Of a DNA stretch of 64,000 nucleotides, positions 35,284 through 48,291 are shown piece after piece (positions within the stretch are counted from its first letter, which is position 1; each line of letters begins with the position of its first letter). The position numbers and the translations under genes are program-made. The notes below the pieces were generated by a model, which did no database searches, was not told the origin of the DNA, and saw only the letters and a program-made list of their open reading frames with translations. Source of the DNA: Scatophagus argus. Lineage: Eukaryota; Chordata; Actinopteri; Scatophagidae. Location of the stretch: positions 938,501 to 1,002,500 of the forward strand of contig NC_058512.1 in assembly GCF_020382885.2 (NCBI RefSeq), given 5' to 3'.

Positions 35284-35504
35284 GTTGGCAGATCTTTACA
35301 GCTGAACGTAAAAGACCGTCTTCTATGTACTATATCCAAGGGTTGTTATCGAGTCTTAAAGGAGCTGAATAGAGAAGACAGTATTTTATGCACTATATCC
35401 ACGTATTGTTTTTAAGTTAAAGCGAGAAAGGCAGGAGATCAGTTGATCGAAGTGTAGCCGGTGTATTCGTTAACTCGAAATGAAGTAGATGTGAGTTTCG
35501 CCGC
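35284..35504 (-). other. Leader region of the 942-codon gene with internal duplication
   Basis: Between the TATA box and the ATG, a motif of the type ATATAGTnCATAnAAnAC occurs twice (near 35310-35335 and 35372-35398). The proximal copy is also found before the broken paralog at about 31790-31830. No splice sites are needed to connect promoter and ATG. Confidence 0.5.
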
Positions 35505-35512
35505 TTTATATA
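35505..35512 (-). promoter_or_regulatory. TATA box of the 942-codon gene
   Basis: On the minus strand the sequence reads ATTATATAAAGCGGCG. It lies about 222-229 bases upstream of the ATG at 35283, predicting transcription starting near 35475-35480. Confidence 0.55.
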
Positions 35513-35591
35513 ATTTCACATCAAAGGACTTGGGAACATCAAAGGACATTAGGTGTCCATCAAAGCCACACCCTACGTTCTAGAATGGCGC

Positions 35592-35599
35592 TTACGTCA
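35592..35599. promoter_or_regulatory. CRE/ATF-like site TTACGTCA
   Basis: An eight-base match to the ATF/CREB site TGACGTAA on the minus strand, about 80 bases upstream of the TATA box. It also lies about 30 bases before a 60-codon plus-strand frame (35628-35810) with a hydrophobic N-terminus. It could serve either direction. Confidence 0.35.
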
Positions 35600-35905
35600 C
35601 CGGTTTTCCTAGCATTCTTTAAAATCAATGGCGGGCAATTTTGCGCTCGTGGTTCTCTGTTTCTGGATCCACGTTACGTTAAACACTTTGACGTTTAACT
35701 TAGCGTTTTTCATTCACGCTGCTGCCTATAAAAACACATCTGACAGTACGTTGGCTAGGAGAATATGTTGGACTATGCAGCGTTATAGTCAGAACCTACC
35801 ACTCATATAATTATTTAAGCTATAGTATGACGTTTCAACTATACATGCAATACCTAATAGCTAGGCTACAGAACACTGTATTTCGTGGCTATAGTTAGCC
35901 TATAC

Positions 35906-36592
35906 CAGTGCTTCTCAATTATTTTCTGTTGCGCCCCCCCCCACACACACTCTCCGCCGCGACTATAAATAATAGTAATAATAATATGTAATAATATGTA
36001 ATAATATGATGCTAACAGTGCTCGCTGGTTTACTGAAGTAGCATTCACAAAGCGGGATGATTGTTGGCAATATTCGGCACGTTTTGGCTGAAAAATCTCC
36101 AGCTGCTTATCAGCATGATTGGGATGTAATGTCTTCAAGTGACGCCTTCATTTATTTGTCTTCATGCTGTCCGCTGCCAGCATGTTTAGACACAGTAAAC
36201 ACACCGGTCTGTCGTCTCCCACTGCTGTCACAGTGAAGCCAAGCTACATATGCTTCGTCATATTTCCTCGAGTTACTTTTGTCTCATTATCTTCGTCTCT
36301 CTCCGCCTTTCTTCTCATCCCTGTTAAAAATGTCTTCATGTTGTCTCTTAAGGGTTCGTTTACTGCACTTCATATCGCCTGCTCGGTGCAAAGAAACCGC
36401 TACACCACAGAGCTAATACTCCCTGCGCACACTCTGACGATGAGAGCGCCACTGCCAACTACTGTAGGGGATGTGCAATTACACTTTATTCTAGTACGGC
36501 AAAAAAAGCATGTTCCCCAGGGTCACACGCGCCCCCCCTGGCACCGCCCCCCCCCCCCCCCCCAGGGGGGCCCCACTATTTGAGAAGCACTG
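35906..36592 (+). mobile_element. hAT-like non-autonomous DNA element, copy 2
   Basis: A 687-bp element with the same ends as copy 1 (CAGTGCTTCTCAA and TTGAGAAGCACTG) and the same orientation. It differs from copy 1 mainly by poly-C/poly-G length changes near the ends and a few substitutions. The left flank GCCTATAC equals the right flank of copy 1. The right flank GTTTAGGC (36593-36600) matches the left flank of copy 1 at 7 of 8 bases. Confidence 0.88.
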
Positions 36593-36825
36593 GTTTAGGC
36601 GAAGGCCCCCCAGAGGAAAACATCGCCTGCTTTACTTCTCATCCGTCTCAGCCTCCGTCTGCTGCTTGCATGATTAAGAGGTCTGTGGTTGGCTAACCCA
36701 ATTTGCTGTGGTAATAGCTTGAGCCAATCACACAGTGACGGAGCAGAGGACTCGGCGGTTTTCTCCTGTGTGACTGAAGCTTCTGAGGGAGGCGAATGAA
36801 AGTGATGCAGTGACAAAAGGCGGAG

Positions 36826-36828
<3 letters not shown>
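36593..36828. other. No gene seen
   Basis: Single-copy-looking sequence after the second hAT-like element. It should be contiguous with 25,9xx-26,008 in a relative lacking the insertion. Confidence 0.4.
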
Positions 36829-36859
<31 letters not shown>

Positions 36860-37098
36860 CAGGGGTCGTGTTGCCCAGTGTGTGTTCATGCTGAAGGTCA
36901 GCACCGATGTTGATTATCAGAAACTTGCATCTGGTCATTTGTGCAGGGACAGACACCATGACTTGCCCTTGCACTGGCACATGCTCAGCTGTCGGTCCCT
37001 GGACCAGAGCAACACATGCTCCAGAAATAACCCAACCCAGTTCCTCCCCAGTTACAACCTCAGAGACGCCCCCCTGTGGTTTCCACGGTACGACTCTG

Positions 37099-37157
<59 letters not shown>
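36829..37157. repeat. CA microsatellites
   Basis: CA runs lie at about 36829-36858 and 37100-37157, the latter about 28 units and the longest in the window. Several Val/Cys- or His/Thr-rich open frames here are artefacts. Confidence 0.95.
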
Positions 37158-37163
<6 letters not shown>

Positions 37164-40100
37164 GTATTGCTGCTTGATGAGACTTCTAAAAATACATAAG
37201 CGTGGCGGACCCCGCCAGGGTCTGATTGCTCTTCGGTTAATGGTAATAGCATAGGTTAGCTTAGCCTCCAGATTTAGATGGACTGATGGTCCTGATGTTT
37301 TACACTTTGAAGAGTTGGTTTGCTAACTTTGATAACTTCAGCAGCCAGGAGAGTCACTGAAGTACACGAACATATCTACATCTCAGTTTTCTCTCCGGTA
37401 CGTGTAAGTGATAACAGCAGTTATTTTTCAGATTCAGGTTAGTAACACAGAACATGTAAATCACGATCAAGATAAAACTTTATGTCGTGGAAGACGTGCT
37501 CACATGTCCTGAAGTTACACAAGATGCAAAGTCCTGCATTTAAAATAGTAAGAAAAGTAAATATATTTTCTATACTATTTCCCCTTACAGAATATTATAT
37601 ATTATAATGTGGTTAATGTGTATTATTATCTTCAGTGGAGATAATTTTGGTTAGCTGATGACTGACCCTGAGGATCAATAAAGATGTATCTTAACCGGTG
37701 ATACACATCGGTTTACAACAAAAATAATAATAATAAATAATAAAAATAATAAAAATAATAATAAAATACAACAAATAGTTTATTTGTTGTATTTTATATT
37801 TAATTTATTGTATTATTAATCTCAGTCTAAAGGTAAATGAAAACATTGAAACCAGCAGTATTTTCCTACAGTATTTAGAGCGTAAACGTGTTTTTCCAGC
37901 ACTGGTTGAAGAGTCCAGGCTGTGAGGAGTCAGATATGAGATTCGTCCCTCGTCCGCCCCCCTCTAGCTTTTGTACCGTCCCGTACATGTCAGAGAGGTG
38001 TCGTTGGAGTACTTGTAGTGATATCTGGAGGAAACGGAGCTCATTTCTGTTTCCTTTTGTCCGCGTGAACAAACCGTCTCTGAAGCGTCTCGCTGGTAAC
38101 CAGAGTCACCACCTGTCAGTCATTAGGCCAGTTATGCTGACCATGTGACAACACTTACCCTCCGACCCCTCCTGAGATGGGGGGACATGGGGGGTGGAGG
38201 AGGGGTGGAGGAGGGGTGGAGGCATTGAACTGACTCGCATCCACCTACAACCATCGACTGCCGGCTGAGAGGAGACGACGGTGACGATGATGAAATTTGT
38301 TAGTGTTGAGGATGAGTGTGAGCTGGGGCTGCGACCTTTGACCCTTCTCGTAAGAGTGACCTCCACCTCCACCTCCACCTCCTACGCCGTGAAATGACTG
38401 GCATCTTGAGCAGCTCATCAGATTTCACGTGAAAACATTACAAATTCATTACAAATGTGTAGTTTTTTCCTTTCCTTAACTTTTCTTTGTTATTTTGAAA
38501 ATTTTATTAGAAACAAAGAAAACAAAACAAAGACTCAACGTTTAAATTCACAAAACATCGCGTAGGCAGCTCCTTGTTGATTATTTGTTGAAGTTATTGT
38601 TAATGCAAAATGACAAAAAGACTCTTGTGTGTGAGTATTTGCTGCTTTAATTTTGTCTTCTGTGACAGAAAACTGAATATTTGAGATTTGGACCATGACT
38701 GACATTTTTCACCATTTTCTGATAGATCAAACAATTAGGACATTAATGACAAAATAATAATTTAATAGTATAGGAGCGTGTAACTCCCATCACAGCTCAA
38801 GCAGTTATTAATTGATTGATTTGTCAGGCGACACAAAATTTATCTGCAGCAGATTTGAAAATCGATTAATCGTTTAAGTTGATTCTTAATGAAAAATGCT
38901 AAATTTAGATTTAATTTTTTTCTCCCACTGTAAACGGAATATTTCCGGGTCAGTTGTGAACCTTTTCACAGTTTAACAGACTAATTGACCCAGTGTGCGA
39001 TAACATTACGCTCTTTTTCAAACAAATTGATGCGTAAATGGTGTCGTTGTTTCGTGACTTCCATCATGGCGAAGGTATCCGAGGGGAGCGGGCACGGACA
39101 CGAGGAGGGAATGCCTCGAGACATGCTGTGGATCGTGGACTATGCCTGGCACTTGGGCGAGGATGGATTAGTTTACACTCGCTCATGGCTTTCACAGTAA
39201 CTTTATCTGCCCGGCAGCACAGCTTCAGCGGCCGGACTGAAGGCCAGCGACGTCTCTGAGTCAGAAACAACTCGTATCAGAGTCGCTGTGCCAAAACTAA
39301 CGCAAAATTATTGTTGATTCATCGTTAAAGTCATTTTATTTAATAAGAGGCTTCAGTTTTGGCTCCAAATGAGAATGTTAATAATAAACTTAGCAGAACC
39401 AAAACATTTTAAGACGTCGCCTGAAACTTTGGTCACATTTTTCACTGTTTTCTGGCATGTTTTAGATGAAATGATTGGGATAATTGTTGATTAATCTGAG
39501 GGGAAGAAAGCATTTAGATCCTTGACTGAAGTACAAATACCACACTCTTACAAGTCCTGCACTGAAAGAGTTCCGACAGTGAAAGTATGTAAATATAATC
39601 CGGAAACTGTAAGGTGCTGAAGTACTGTGAAGTACTGTGTAAAACCTCACAGTCCGAGGTCCAGTACCTCAGATTCGTATTTAAGGTACAGTATTTGAGT
39701 AAATGTACTGCGCTGAGGAAGTCGGTCAAATGAAGAAGAGGAGGACAAAGAAGGACGTCTGAAGACCTCCAGTCATAATATTTTCTCTGCACACATCTGC
39801 TTCTCTTCAGGCTGAGCTTCGTGTTTATGTTTCTCCAACACCTTCATCCGACTCCTCCACCTTCTGCCTGCACACACTGAAGGCATGGATGCACACGGGC
39901 AAACACAAGCTCGCAGTTTTACACACTCTCACACACACACACACACACACACACGTCCTGTACACGCAGCGTCATTTCACAACCAGAAGACTTTGAGTAA
40001 CATGATGCAAAACTACTAACTGAAATATCTGAAAAACAGTCAAGTTTAAAATAAGTCAAAGCAAATTTCTTCTTAACTTTTCGCGTATCATTTAATGCCA

Positions 40101-43100
40101 ACCACATAAAGCTTTTCAGGTGTCATTTTTACACCTGACCGTCACAGAATAAATATCAGCTGACATACGATGGACTCGAACGTGTGAAAACAGTCATGTA
40201 ACCCCACTTCGCCGTAGTAATCACGACTTCGGTCTGTCAGGAGGAAAGGAGGAAGTGTGGTGACGTTACTATGGAGCCACAGGATTGGCGTAGGGTGGAG
40301 GCCGTGGTGGCTGGATGGGTCAACAAAACTAACAAAGAAGAACGCTGTTCGTTTCCTGTCAGCGTTGGCTTCCTTTCCCGGTGACCACGAGCGTCCTCTA
40401 ACCTCAACAAAGTAGTAATTCCAACGCCAAAACACACAGTCCACCCACCAGGCACAAATGTTGGTCAGTAAGTCTGTGGGACGGCGGCTTGTTCCAGCCT
40501 CTAAACCAGAACTACAATGATTTTCCTGACAGCTTAACTCCACCATAATTCAATTTCAGCCCATGTTTTGCCAGCTCCCTGAAGACAGAGCGAAGTACAA
40601 ACAATCACTGTTGGCCTTTTCCCCACCTTCCCACCTCTTTTCATTTCCTACGCCTTTCCTCCCTTCCTCAAGTCTAAATGGTGCAGACAGGAGTCTAAAC
40701 ATCTCTGGGAGGGGGTAAATGAACAGCATATTTCTTTTTCAGGAGGAGGTGAAGGATGGATGCAAACCAACGGTGGGGAAATTAAAACACGTAAATTTAA
40801 CACACCAGAACATTTTCCTTCGAGCCCAAACGCCAACATTCTGCCCAGCGTCTCTGTCTCTGTGTGTTGTAGGACAGACATCATGCGTAAAATTTATTTT
40901 CAGGTGGAATTATCGTTTACGCTTCAACTGTTTCCTGTCCATCAGCAGGTTGTCACTGACTGAAACTCATTGACCTACAGCAGTACAGTTCCTGGTAGCT
41001 GCTTTTAGTGCCATGACAAAATCAACTGGGCACCATCTTTGATTTGGACCCGAGACAAGTGTTCTGGGTTCACTGTGGTCTGCACCAGTTGCTGTTGACA
41101 GTCAGGATATAAAATACTGTGTTTACTAGATGTTTAAAGTGCTTTGAATTAAATACTGAATAAAATGAATTCATGTTATGTGAAAGGCTGACTGAGCTTT
41201 TTAGACTTGATCTCATCGCTGCCATGTGGTTCGTTGTGAGCCAGCCGAGTAGCTTTTTAATTTTCTCTGGCCTTTGCTGTCAATTCATTCAATGAAGAAC
41301 TTCCCATTTGTTCCTCTGCAGAAGCCAGCAAGCCACCAGTTAGCAAGCTAGTTGGCTAACAACGCCACACAGTTTATTTGGATGGTGCAACACAGCTAAC
41401 AGCATATAGCGTCCTCCATTTTGGACTCTTTCATTCAAAGCATGTGTCTGACCGGTTTGTGTGTTAGCAGTTAGCTCGTCATAAACAGCAGTTCATCAAC
41501 TAGCACAGCGAGGAGTCTGCAAGCTTTTTGAGCCAACATTAACCAATCATTTTGTGACAATGTGCAGCTGAATTTTGCTAGATCGTTGACAGTTAACTAG
41601 CTGTAACTTTTGTTTTCCTTTTAAAAGAAGATAGAAAGGTTTTTTGTTGAATGAAATGAGTCCTGAACAAAATGTGAGCAGGCAGCTTACGGGATAGTCC
41701 AGAGAAAATAAGGCTCAGAGATATTTTGACAGAATAACAGCATGTTCCTGGCTGATTAGCATGCTAGCAGTTAGCTTGCCATCTGCACTTGTTCACCAAC
41801 TGGCCCTGGGAGTCCTTGAGCTTTTTGACCCACATATTTGCTGAATTTCACCTGATCTGTGAGAACATCTTGGAGTTGTGACCTGATCCAGAGGGATGTG
41901 TGTCAGCTCTTGACCTCCTGTCTGTTTTACTTGTCTCCGGTCTGGAAACCAGCAGGGGTTGGTGGGTGGGTGTTGTTTTGGGGCTTTTCAGTGAGTCAGC
42001 CATGTTTCTGCACTGTTTTTTGATGGATTCATAGATCATTGAAGTCAAAGGAGCCTGCTGGTCTCCTTTCCTCCCCCTGACAGGAGTGGACAGCTGAGCG
42101 TAATCCTCCGCCAAGCAGATGCTCAGTGTGCTGATATCTGGGACATGCTCGCCGGTTTGATCTCTCTCTCTCTCTCTATGTAATGTGTAGAGCCGCCGGT
42201 CTTTGGACCAGTAATCCTGGGCTCTTGCACCAAGGCCCCTGGAGGCCCTGAGTGTCAGCAACACATTTTTCTCTCCTACACACACACATGCACACACACA
42301 GGCAGCATCACTGACACCTCAGCGCTAAATATACCACGAGTGACAGCGACAGGTGACCGGACTCCTCCGCGGGCCGGCCAGCTCGGACACAGGAGGTCAC
42401 AGGGTATGAGTGTACGAGTGTGTGTGTGTGAGTGTGTGTGTGAGTGCGATGGAGGGGGTGGTGTTTCAGCATCAGGGTATGATGAGTGTGGACTACCTCC
42501 TCTCAGTGCGGACTGATCTCAGATCTGAACGCAGCCCAGTTCTGGGTCCCTCTCTTCTCTAAGCCAGCTGGTCTGGCTTAATGTCACTTCTTTGTCTTTC
42601 TTTTTTAAAAATCCTTTCTTGTTTGATACAAGGGATTGACTGAGCAAACCCACAGCTGGAGCTGCTGGGGAACCTTCCAGGTGAAGACGGAACGAAAAGC
42701 ACTGGTGAGTGCACCCGAGGAACAGTTGGTGATGGATGGAGGGTGGACATTGGGTTTTGCTAAAAGTGAGAAGGAGGGGAAACTGAGGTGGAAGTTGGAA
42801 ACTGAATTTTGAATTAAAGCAGGAACAATTTGTTTTTATTTTTACTGTTATGACCACTTGGTGGCGGTGGAAACACAAGAGCGATCTTATAGAGTTGTAT
42901 GGCCTTAGCGAACAGCCACGCGTTTACGCATCCAGCAGACGTGGAGCAACGTTAGCATTCATTCAGGGTCATTTTTCTGGCCTTTAAAAGAGTTCAGTTC
43001 TGGTTTTAGTCAATTTTCTGCTCTTTAGCTGCCAAAAGCTCCACTTTGTTCAGCAGCTGATCTCCGGCCGAGTCGGTTTGCTGTACAGAAATCCATCGGT

Positions 43101-43760
43101 TATAAATCAGCTGTGAGCCTGTTTACATTACCCACAGCCATCTGATCCATTCCTAATATAAAAACATAAGTTAGTGCAGTTTTAATGGTGAGAAACACGC
43201 AGCTTTGTGGCTGTTATCAAATGAATTTAAAATAGTCTTGTGTTTGCTGAACTTGTGCTTTGTGGTGTGATTTTCTGTGTTCACTGGTTGTTTGTGTGGC
43301 TCAGTGAAGCTGAATGCTGTGATTTGTGTCTGAAATTCAGAAATTTTGATTTTTTAGAGATCTGATAATGATAAATCACAGTTTGACGATAGGAAAACTT
43401 TTCTATTTGCATGTGTTTGTTTGTCTTTAAAGAGATGATTGGTGACATTTATTATTTATTGTTCAGAGTCATCTTGATTTTGCACGTTGTTGCATGCGTT
43501 GTTATCACTTTGTCACAGTACATTTCTGTAATGCAGCTGATAAATGTGAGTGTGAGTGGGCTGTTCTGATCATGTTGTTGTTTTTCTGAGGCTTAAATTC
43601 AAACAGATCAATAGATCAATGTTGAGATGATATTAGGCCAGTAATGTAGGACAGGATCTCCTCCTCATGTGCTTAACGCAGCAGATGTTTGAGCTAACCA
43701 GAAATAATCCTCACCGGTTGATTAAAAACATTCTGTGAAGCCTCAGAAACTTCAGTTGTC
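37158..43760. other. Gene desert upstream of mef2c
   Basis: No coding gene was recognised. A purine-rich GAGGGGTGGA repeat lies near 38185-38222 and a CA run at 39931-39953. A CTCF-like CCACTTGGTGGCG lies at 42854-42866. Regulatory elements for mef2c are expected in such a region but cannot be read by eye. Confidence 0.4.
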
Positions 43761-43763
43761 TAG

Positions 43764-43816
43764 ATCGATAGATAGATAGATAGATACGTTATTGATCCCG
43801 AGGGAAATTCAAGGTT
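43764..43816 (-). mobile_element. LINE 3'-tail remnant with GATA repeat
   Basis: A GATA microsatellite followed by TTATTGATCCCGAGGGAAAT is the tail of the LINE type annotated at 18722, here without coding sequence. Confidence 0.6.
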
Positions 43817-44893
43817 TGGTGCTTTGGCCTCTTTCAGCTCACCTGACTGTTCCAGGCAGACGCACCACTCAGCTGAGCTTCAATCAATTAGTCAAAGAGA
43901 AAATTAACTGTCATCTTTCATTATTGTTGATTTATAGCTAAAACCATTTTTAATCAAAAATTCGACAGCTTCACTTTTGCTTCTAAATGTGAATACTCTG
44001 AGTTTTGTTTGTCTTCTGCTATGATAAACTTTGGGTTGCTGGTTGGACAAAAACTTTTGAAACTTTTTCACATTTCCTACGACTACCCGGTGCAGTGAAG
44101 TGTCCCCTGTGACCGCTGTGCTGTTATATTTGACCTCAGATCAGATGATCGTGACTCCTGCTTTAATATAACAGCAGCATTTTACTGACTGAGTAGATCC
44201 CAAAGTGACACCTTCACAATGTTTGTTTTGTCCAAGCATCAACATGATTACCAACACATTCAGATGGTTCAGATCATTCAGAGGAAAAGCAGCAAATCTC
44301 CCCATCTGAGGAACACTATATTCAGATGGTCATTTTCTGTCCATTGACTTACTGATCAATCGACTGGTGATTTGGGCTCTACTTGTTTAAACTGTTGGGT
44401 AGTTTAATTTATATCAACACATCACATTTTATAAACTCTTATCTTAACTTGTAAAGTAACTTAAGCTATCAGATGAATGTAGTGGAGTAGAAAGAAAAAC
44501 ACGTGAGTGAAGTACAAATACCTCAGGCTTGTACCAAAATGCATTTTTTCGAGTACTTACTTAATTTGTTAATTACCCGTCAGTTCCAACCTTCCTGTAA
44601 CGTTACTGAACATATGAACATGTGGAGTGATAACTCTGCACTTCCAGCAGTCTCCACGGGGGGGCAGTGCTGAACCTCTACTATAAATGTTCTCAAAGAA
44701 CCCAACCTGTTGAAATCAGTATTTAAAATCAAAATAATTAACAAGTAGCCATAAGAAAGTGCGACTCCCATCTCTTGACCTTGCAACTGTTCAACCTTCT
44801 TTTCAGACTTTCTCATTTTATTTTCTTCTTCTTTTTTCCTCTGTGTGTTTCTGCGCGTGCGTTTGCCTGTGTGGCGCGCGTGTGCCTGTGACG

Positions 44894-45030
44894 ATGCCGC
44901 CTCCTGACGTCCAGGTGCTTTCTGACGAGCCCGGGAAGCGCGTGCTCCAGGAGACACACGGATGGACTGAGCCGCTGGACGGAGACACGCAGAGGAAAGT
45001 CACGGAAGACATGCGGAGCTGAGCGCGGAG
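44894..45030 (+). other. mef2c: Candidate 5' non-coding exon of mef2c with a short upstream ORF
   Basis: A CpG-rich block (about 44850-45400) contains a strong donor, GCGCGGAG followed by GTAAGA at 45031. The sequence before it holds an ATG (44894) with a 42-codon frame that stops at 45022. The next compatible acceptor read is CTTGCAG at 51430, immediately before the mef2c start exon. mef2 genes are known to have several 5' non-coding exons, so this is plausible but unproven. The transcription start was not located. Confidence 0.35.
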
Positions 45031-48000
45031 GTAAGACGCGTCAGTCACCTCAGGCTTCGTTTCCAGGACTGCACTGTGGAGTGTGTGAGTGAGTGTGTGA
45101 TGCGGGGCGTGCGGGCTTGACACGCCATTTGACTGATAAACAAAGGCAAACAAACACCAGCGGGATAATCCGTCCTTTTCCTCAGTTCGCTCTCCTGCTA
45201 AAGTGAGAGGAAGCTGAAACCGATCGGCTTCCGTCCCCGTCTGGATGCAGGACTTGTGTTTCGGTGTTTCAGCTCGGTTTGTTCCACGGTCAGGTTGTGG
45301 TTCAGAGTCCGGAGCTGCAGCTCGGTTAACGGTTGACGGGCTCGGTGCGGAGCCGCGGACCGGCACAGGCTGGTGTAAACACTCGGGACTTCTCTGTCAG
45401 ATCGTCAGGAGAAGTTGGGCTGTTGTACTTTTCTGCAGCAACACTTGGTAAGAGAATTTGAACTGAACTCATAAAACTCACGTTACAATATGAGAAAGTT
45501 TACAACCGAACTCTTGTCTGTGTGTAAATTTAACCTCCCTGCACCAGCTTTCAGTCTTTTTTGCTTCAGGGCTCCTCACATTAATGCACAGTGTACCGGC
45601 CATATTTTCATACAATATGCAGAGAGCTTTGGCCGTTTCTACCCAGGGCCGGATTCACTGATTTGGGGGGCCAGGAACAGGTCTTCTCCTGGGCCCCCTT
45701 CAGACTGAAAATATGTCTGTGGGGCAAGGTGGGGACAGTGATTTTACTCCCACTTGGAGTGTGTACAAATTTCCACGTCCAGTCTAATAATAATTGTCTT
45801 TTGGACGTTTTTGAATGTTTTCACATTCGCCTCTGATGGTATCTTGGCTAACATTATCTCCGTTAATGCAGATAAAACATGTCATGTCGTGCCAAATTTT
45901 GCCACTAGGTGTTGCACTTAACACAGCAGCCGCTCACATTGAGGCCAAAAATGGGAGTGTAGCAGCACCGCAACCATCAGGACACTGGAACGCATTGTGT
46001 CTTTATTTATCACGACAACCATTCAGCTGAAAAGATGGCAGCAGCTGCATTTAAAATGCTTGTGGGTAGTAACTTAAGATTAAACAATGAGGCTTCGTGC
46101 TAAAGTATTGTAGTGTCTAACAGGACGTTAGACATCATAACATGGACCAACTTGTTACGTAACAAGGAAGGCAGCACCCCGTGGCGCTGAGCTAATCGGC
46201 TATCCCAGGGCTCATGCTAACTAGCCACATACTGCTAGGACTCTACACCTGCACACTTGAAATGCCGGTTCAGGAGGCTTGCGTGACATCACACTGATTT
46301 AAATGTGCTCATTGGAGCAGACTGTCAAAACTGGAAACTTACCCAACCCGAGTCATGGTGGAGGATTACAGCACATCTCATAAACCTTCAGATTTACAAA
46401 TTCAATCTAAAACCAGGCTTCCTGAATCAAGTTTTATCATGTTACCAAAACTTTTCAAGCCTTCAAGCTTTCACACAAAACTCATAAAAAAAGTAAAGTA
46501 GAAAAGGAAGAAGCAGCTCGTTCGCTCAGAAAATCGCAGAGTCACGTCAAAAATCAAGGATGTTGCTGTAGAGGGGATTTAAATTACAGGCGGACCAACC
46601 TTTTCTTTTGGACTAAGACATGTGAAAGTACACTGAGAAGCACTGTGTCCTGTAAAGAGTTTTCAGATGTCAGCGTGATATCATTCACCTATGCTGAGCA
46701 TGTGGTGTGTTGTCTGAGCCACGGAGTGACTCATCGACTGCTTATAGAGGGACATCCCTAACCAAACCACATATATTAGATCAAGTTACCCGCCTCGATG
46801 TTTGAGACCTTAAAAGGGATGTTGAACAGTAATTGAGCCTGTGTTTGTTGTTTAAGAGTTCAGGAGACCCTCTGAACTTTGTTGTCCTGCTTTACACATC
46901 CAAACCAAACTTTGCACTTTTACAACTCAGTGCAGGCTTCTGACAACACTCAGGTGTTTGGATCAGCTGTCATACTGTTTCCACGTACTTGATGATTGCC
47001 ATCTGTGCAGCCACTAGAGTTGACCTTAGCGCCATTAGGATTATCTTTATTGTTGTAGTGAATAATAAATCAGTTTATCTGTCGCTGTTATCGTTGGGAG
47101 TTTATTGAGCTTACACGGTAGGCTGTGGAGGAAGTCCACTTCAGTCTAAATGTATTATTCAAATGATCTGAATGTAGTGGTGATGTAGTACTAACAAATG
47201 GATGTGACGAGTGTGAAGTGGTGAAAAGCAGCTTCTCGTTGCTTTGTGCTGAGTATTTGTTTTCTAACAGAAGTGATAGCCGCCATCCACATGTTTTATC
47301 AACTGATGCTAGCTAGGTAACTGGGCTAACATTAGCTTCACAAATTGGTTTCCAGCTCGTTTCACAACAAGGGTCTGAACCTTGCACTTGTTGGCTATAT
47401 ACCTGTCATGCTAACGGACTGAAGCTAACGTCACGTTAATAGGCTAGCGGGTCTCAGGCAAACAACAACAGTAAGTAATATCACATTCACGTGGTGTCGA
47501 AATAATGTGAAATATTAGCCCCTGCCTCACAAAAGTCGGTGAATAATTTCCCAAAATGCTGGACTGTCGGGATAATTATTCTTCCTAACTTTGGTTAGCT
47601 TCATGTAGCCAGGAGGAAGCTGGCTTTGCCTCCTTCTTTTCTAATTGAAAACAGACCAAACGTTGAGCTTCCCTAAAGTCCAATGTGGCCATTAACGGCT
47701 GTCCATCCACCTTGTGTCTGGCCCCATGCTGGACAGCCTGACACCCCCCCACCCCTGACCCGTCACCCGTCACCCCTCACCCTCCACCGACCACCCACCC
47801 TCCCTGGCTGCCCGACACCGAGACATGCAGTGTGTCCTGCCAAGGAATACAAGGGCACTGCCACATGTCGCCCATTAGCCGTCTAGCTGTGTAAATGGTA
47901 CAGCACATATGCACACAGGCAGTCAAACTCTCCCTCTGAGGTTTCAGCATGCTGGAAAATAGTTGGCACGACAGGGAGAAAGCGATGGAGCAGCTGAGGA

Positions 48001-48257
48001 CAGTGTGAGATGGCTGGTTTCCATCTCCTCTTTTGTTAAGCAGTCGCTCTCAACGTCTGAGAACCAGAAAACGGTTGTATTGTTGTTTGGGGTAAAAAGT
48101 TCATTCTTTTATTTTTGGAGTCCTTCTGCTTTACGCTCGGTCTATAAATAGCGGGAAGGTTTGTGTGCGTGGGTGCGTGGGGGGGTGAGCTGGGTGGAGA
48201 TTTGCTGTCGTCCTGAAAGAGATCAAACTCTGCATTAAATCACAGCTACAGACAGCG

Positions 48258-48291
<34 letters not shown>

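Larger units (their letters stand above)
26662..35905. mobile_element. 9,244-bp segment enclosed by two hAT-like elements, GCCTATAC at both ends
   Basis: The segment starts and ends with the same 8 bases, GCCTATAC (26662-26669 and 35898-35905), each touching a hAT-like element. The outer flanks of the two elements are GTTTAGAC and GTTTAGGC, identical at 7 of 8 bases. Seen directly: four 8-bp flanks in two matching pairs, exchanged. Inferred: a circular or tandemly duplicated 9.2-kb segment carrying one element recombined with a resident element. Transposition of the whole composite is an alternative. The cargo includes the 942-codon gene, its broken paralog, a SINE and a satellite. Confidence 0.7.

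Noticed and set aside
26017..36592. Simple local duplication of the hAT-like element as an explanation for the two copies
   Set aside because: A local duplication would copy the same flanks with each element. Here the flanks are unlike within each copy and match across copies in exchanged order.
44818..45366. 182-codon minus-strand frame opposite the candidate mef2c 5' exon
   Set aside because: Open because the region is GC-rich. No family resemblance. The plus-strand donor at 45031 explains the block better.
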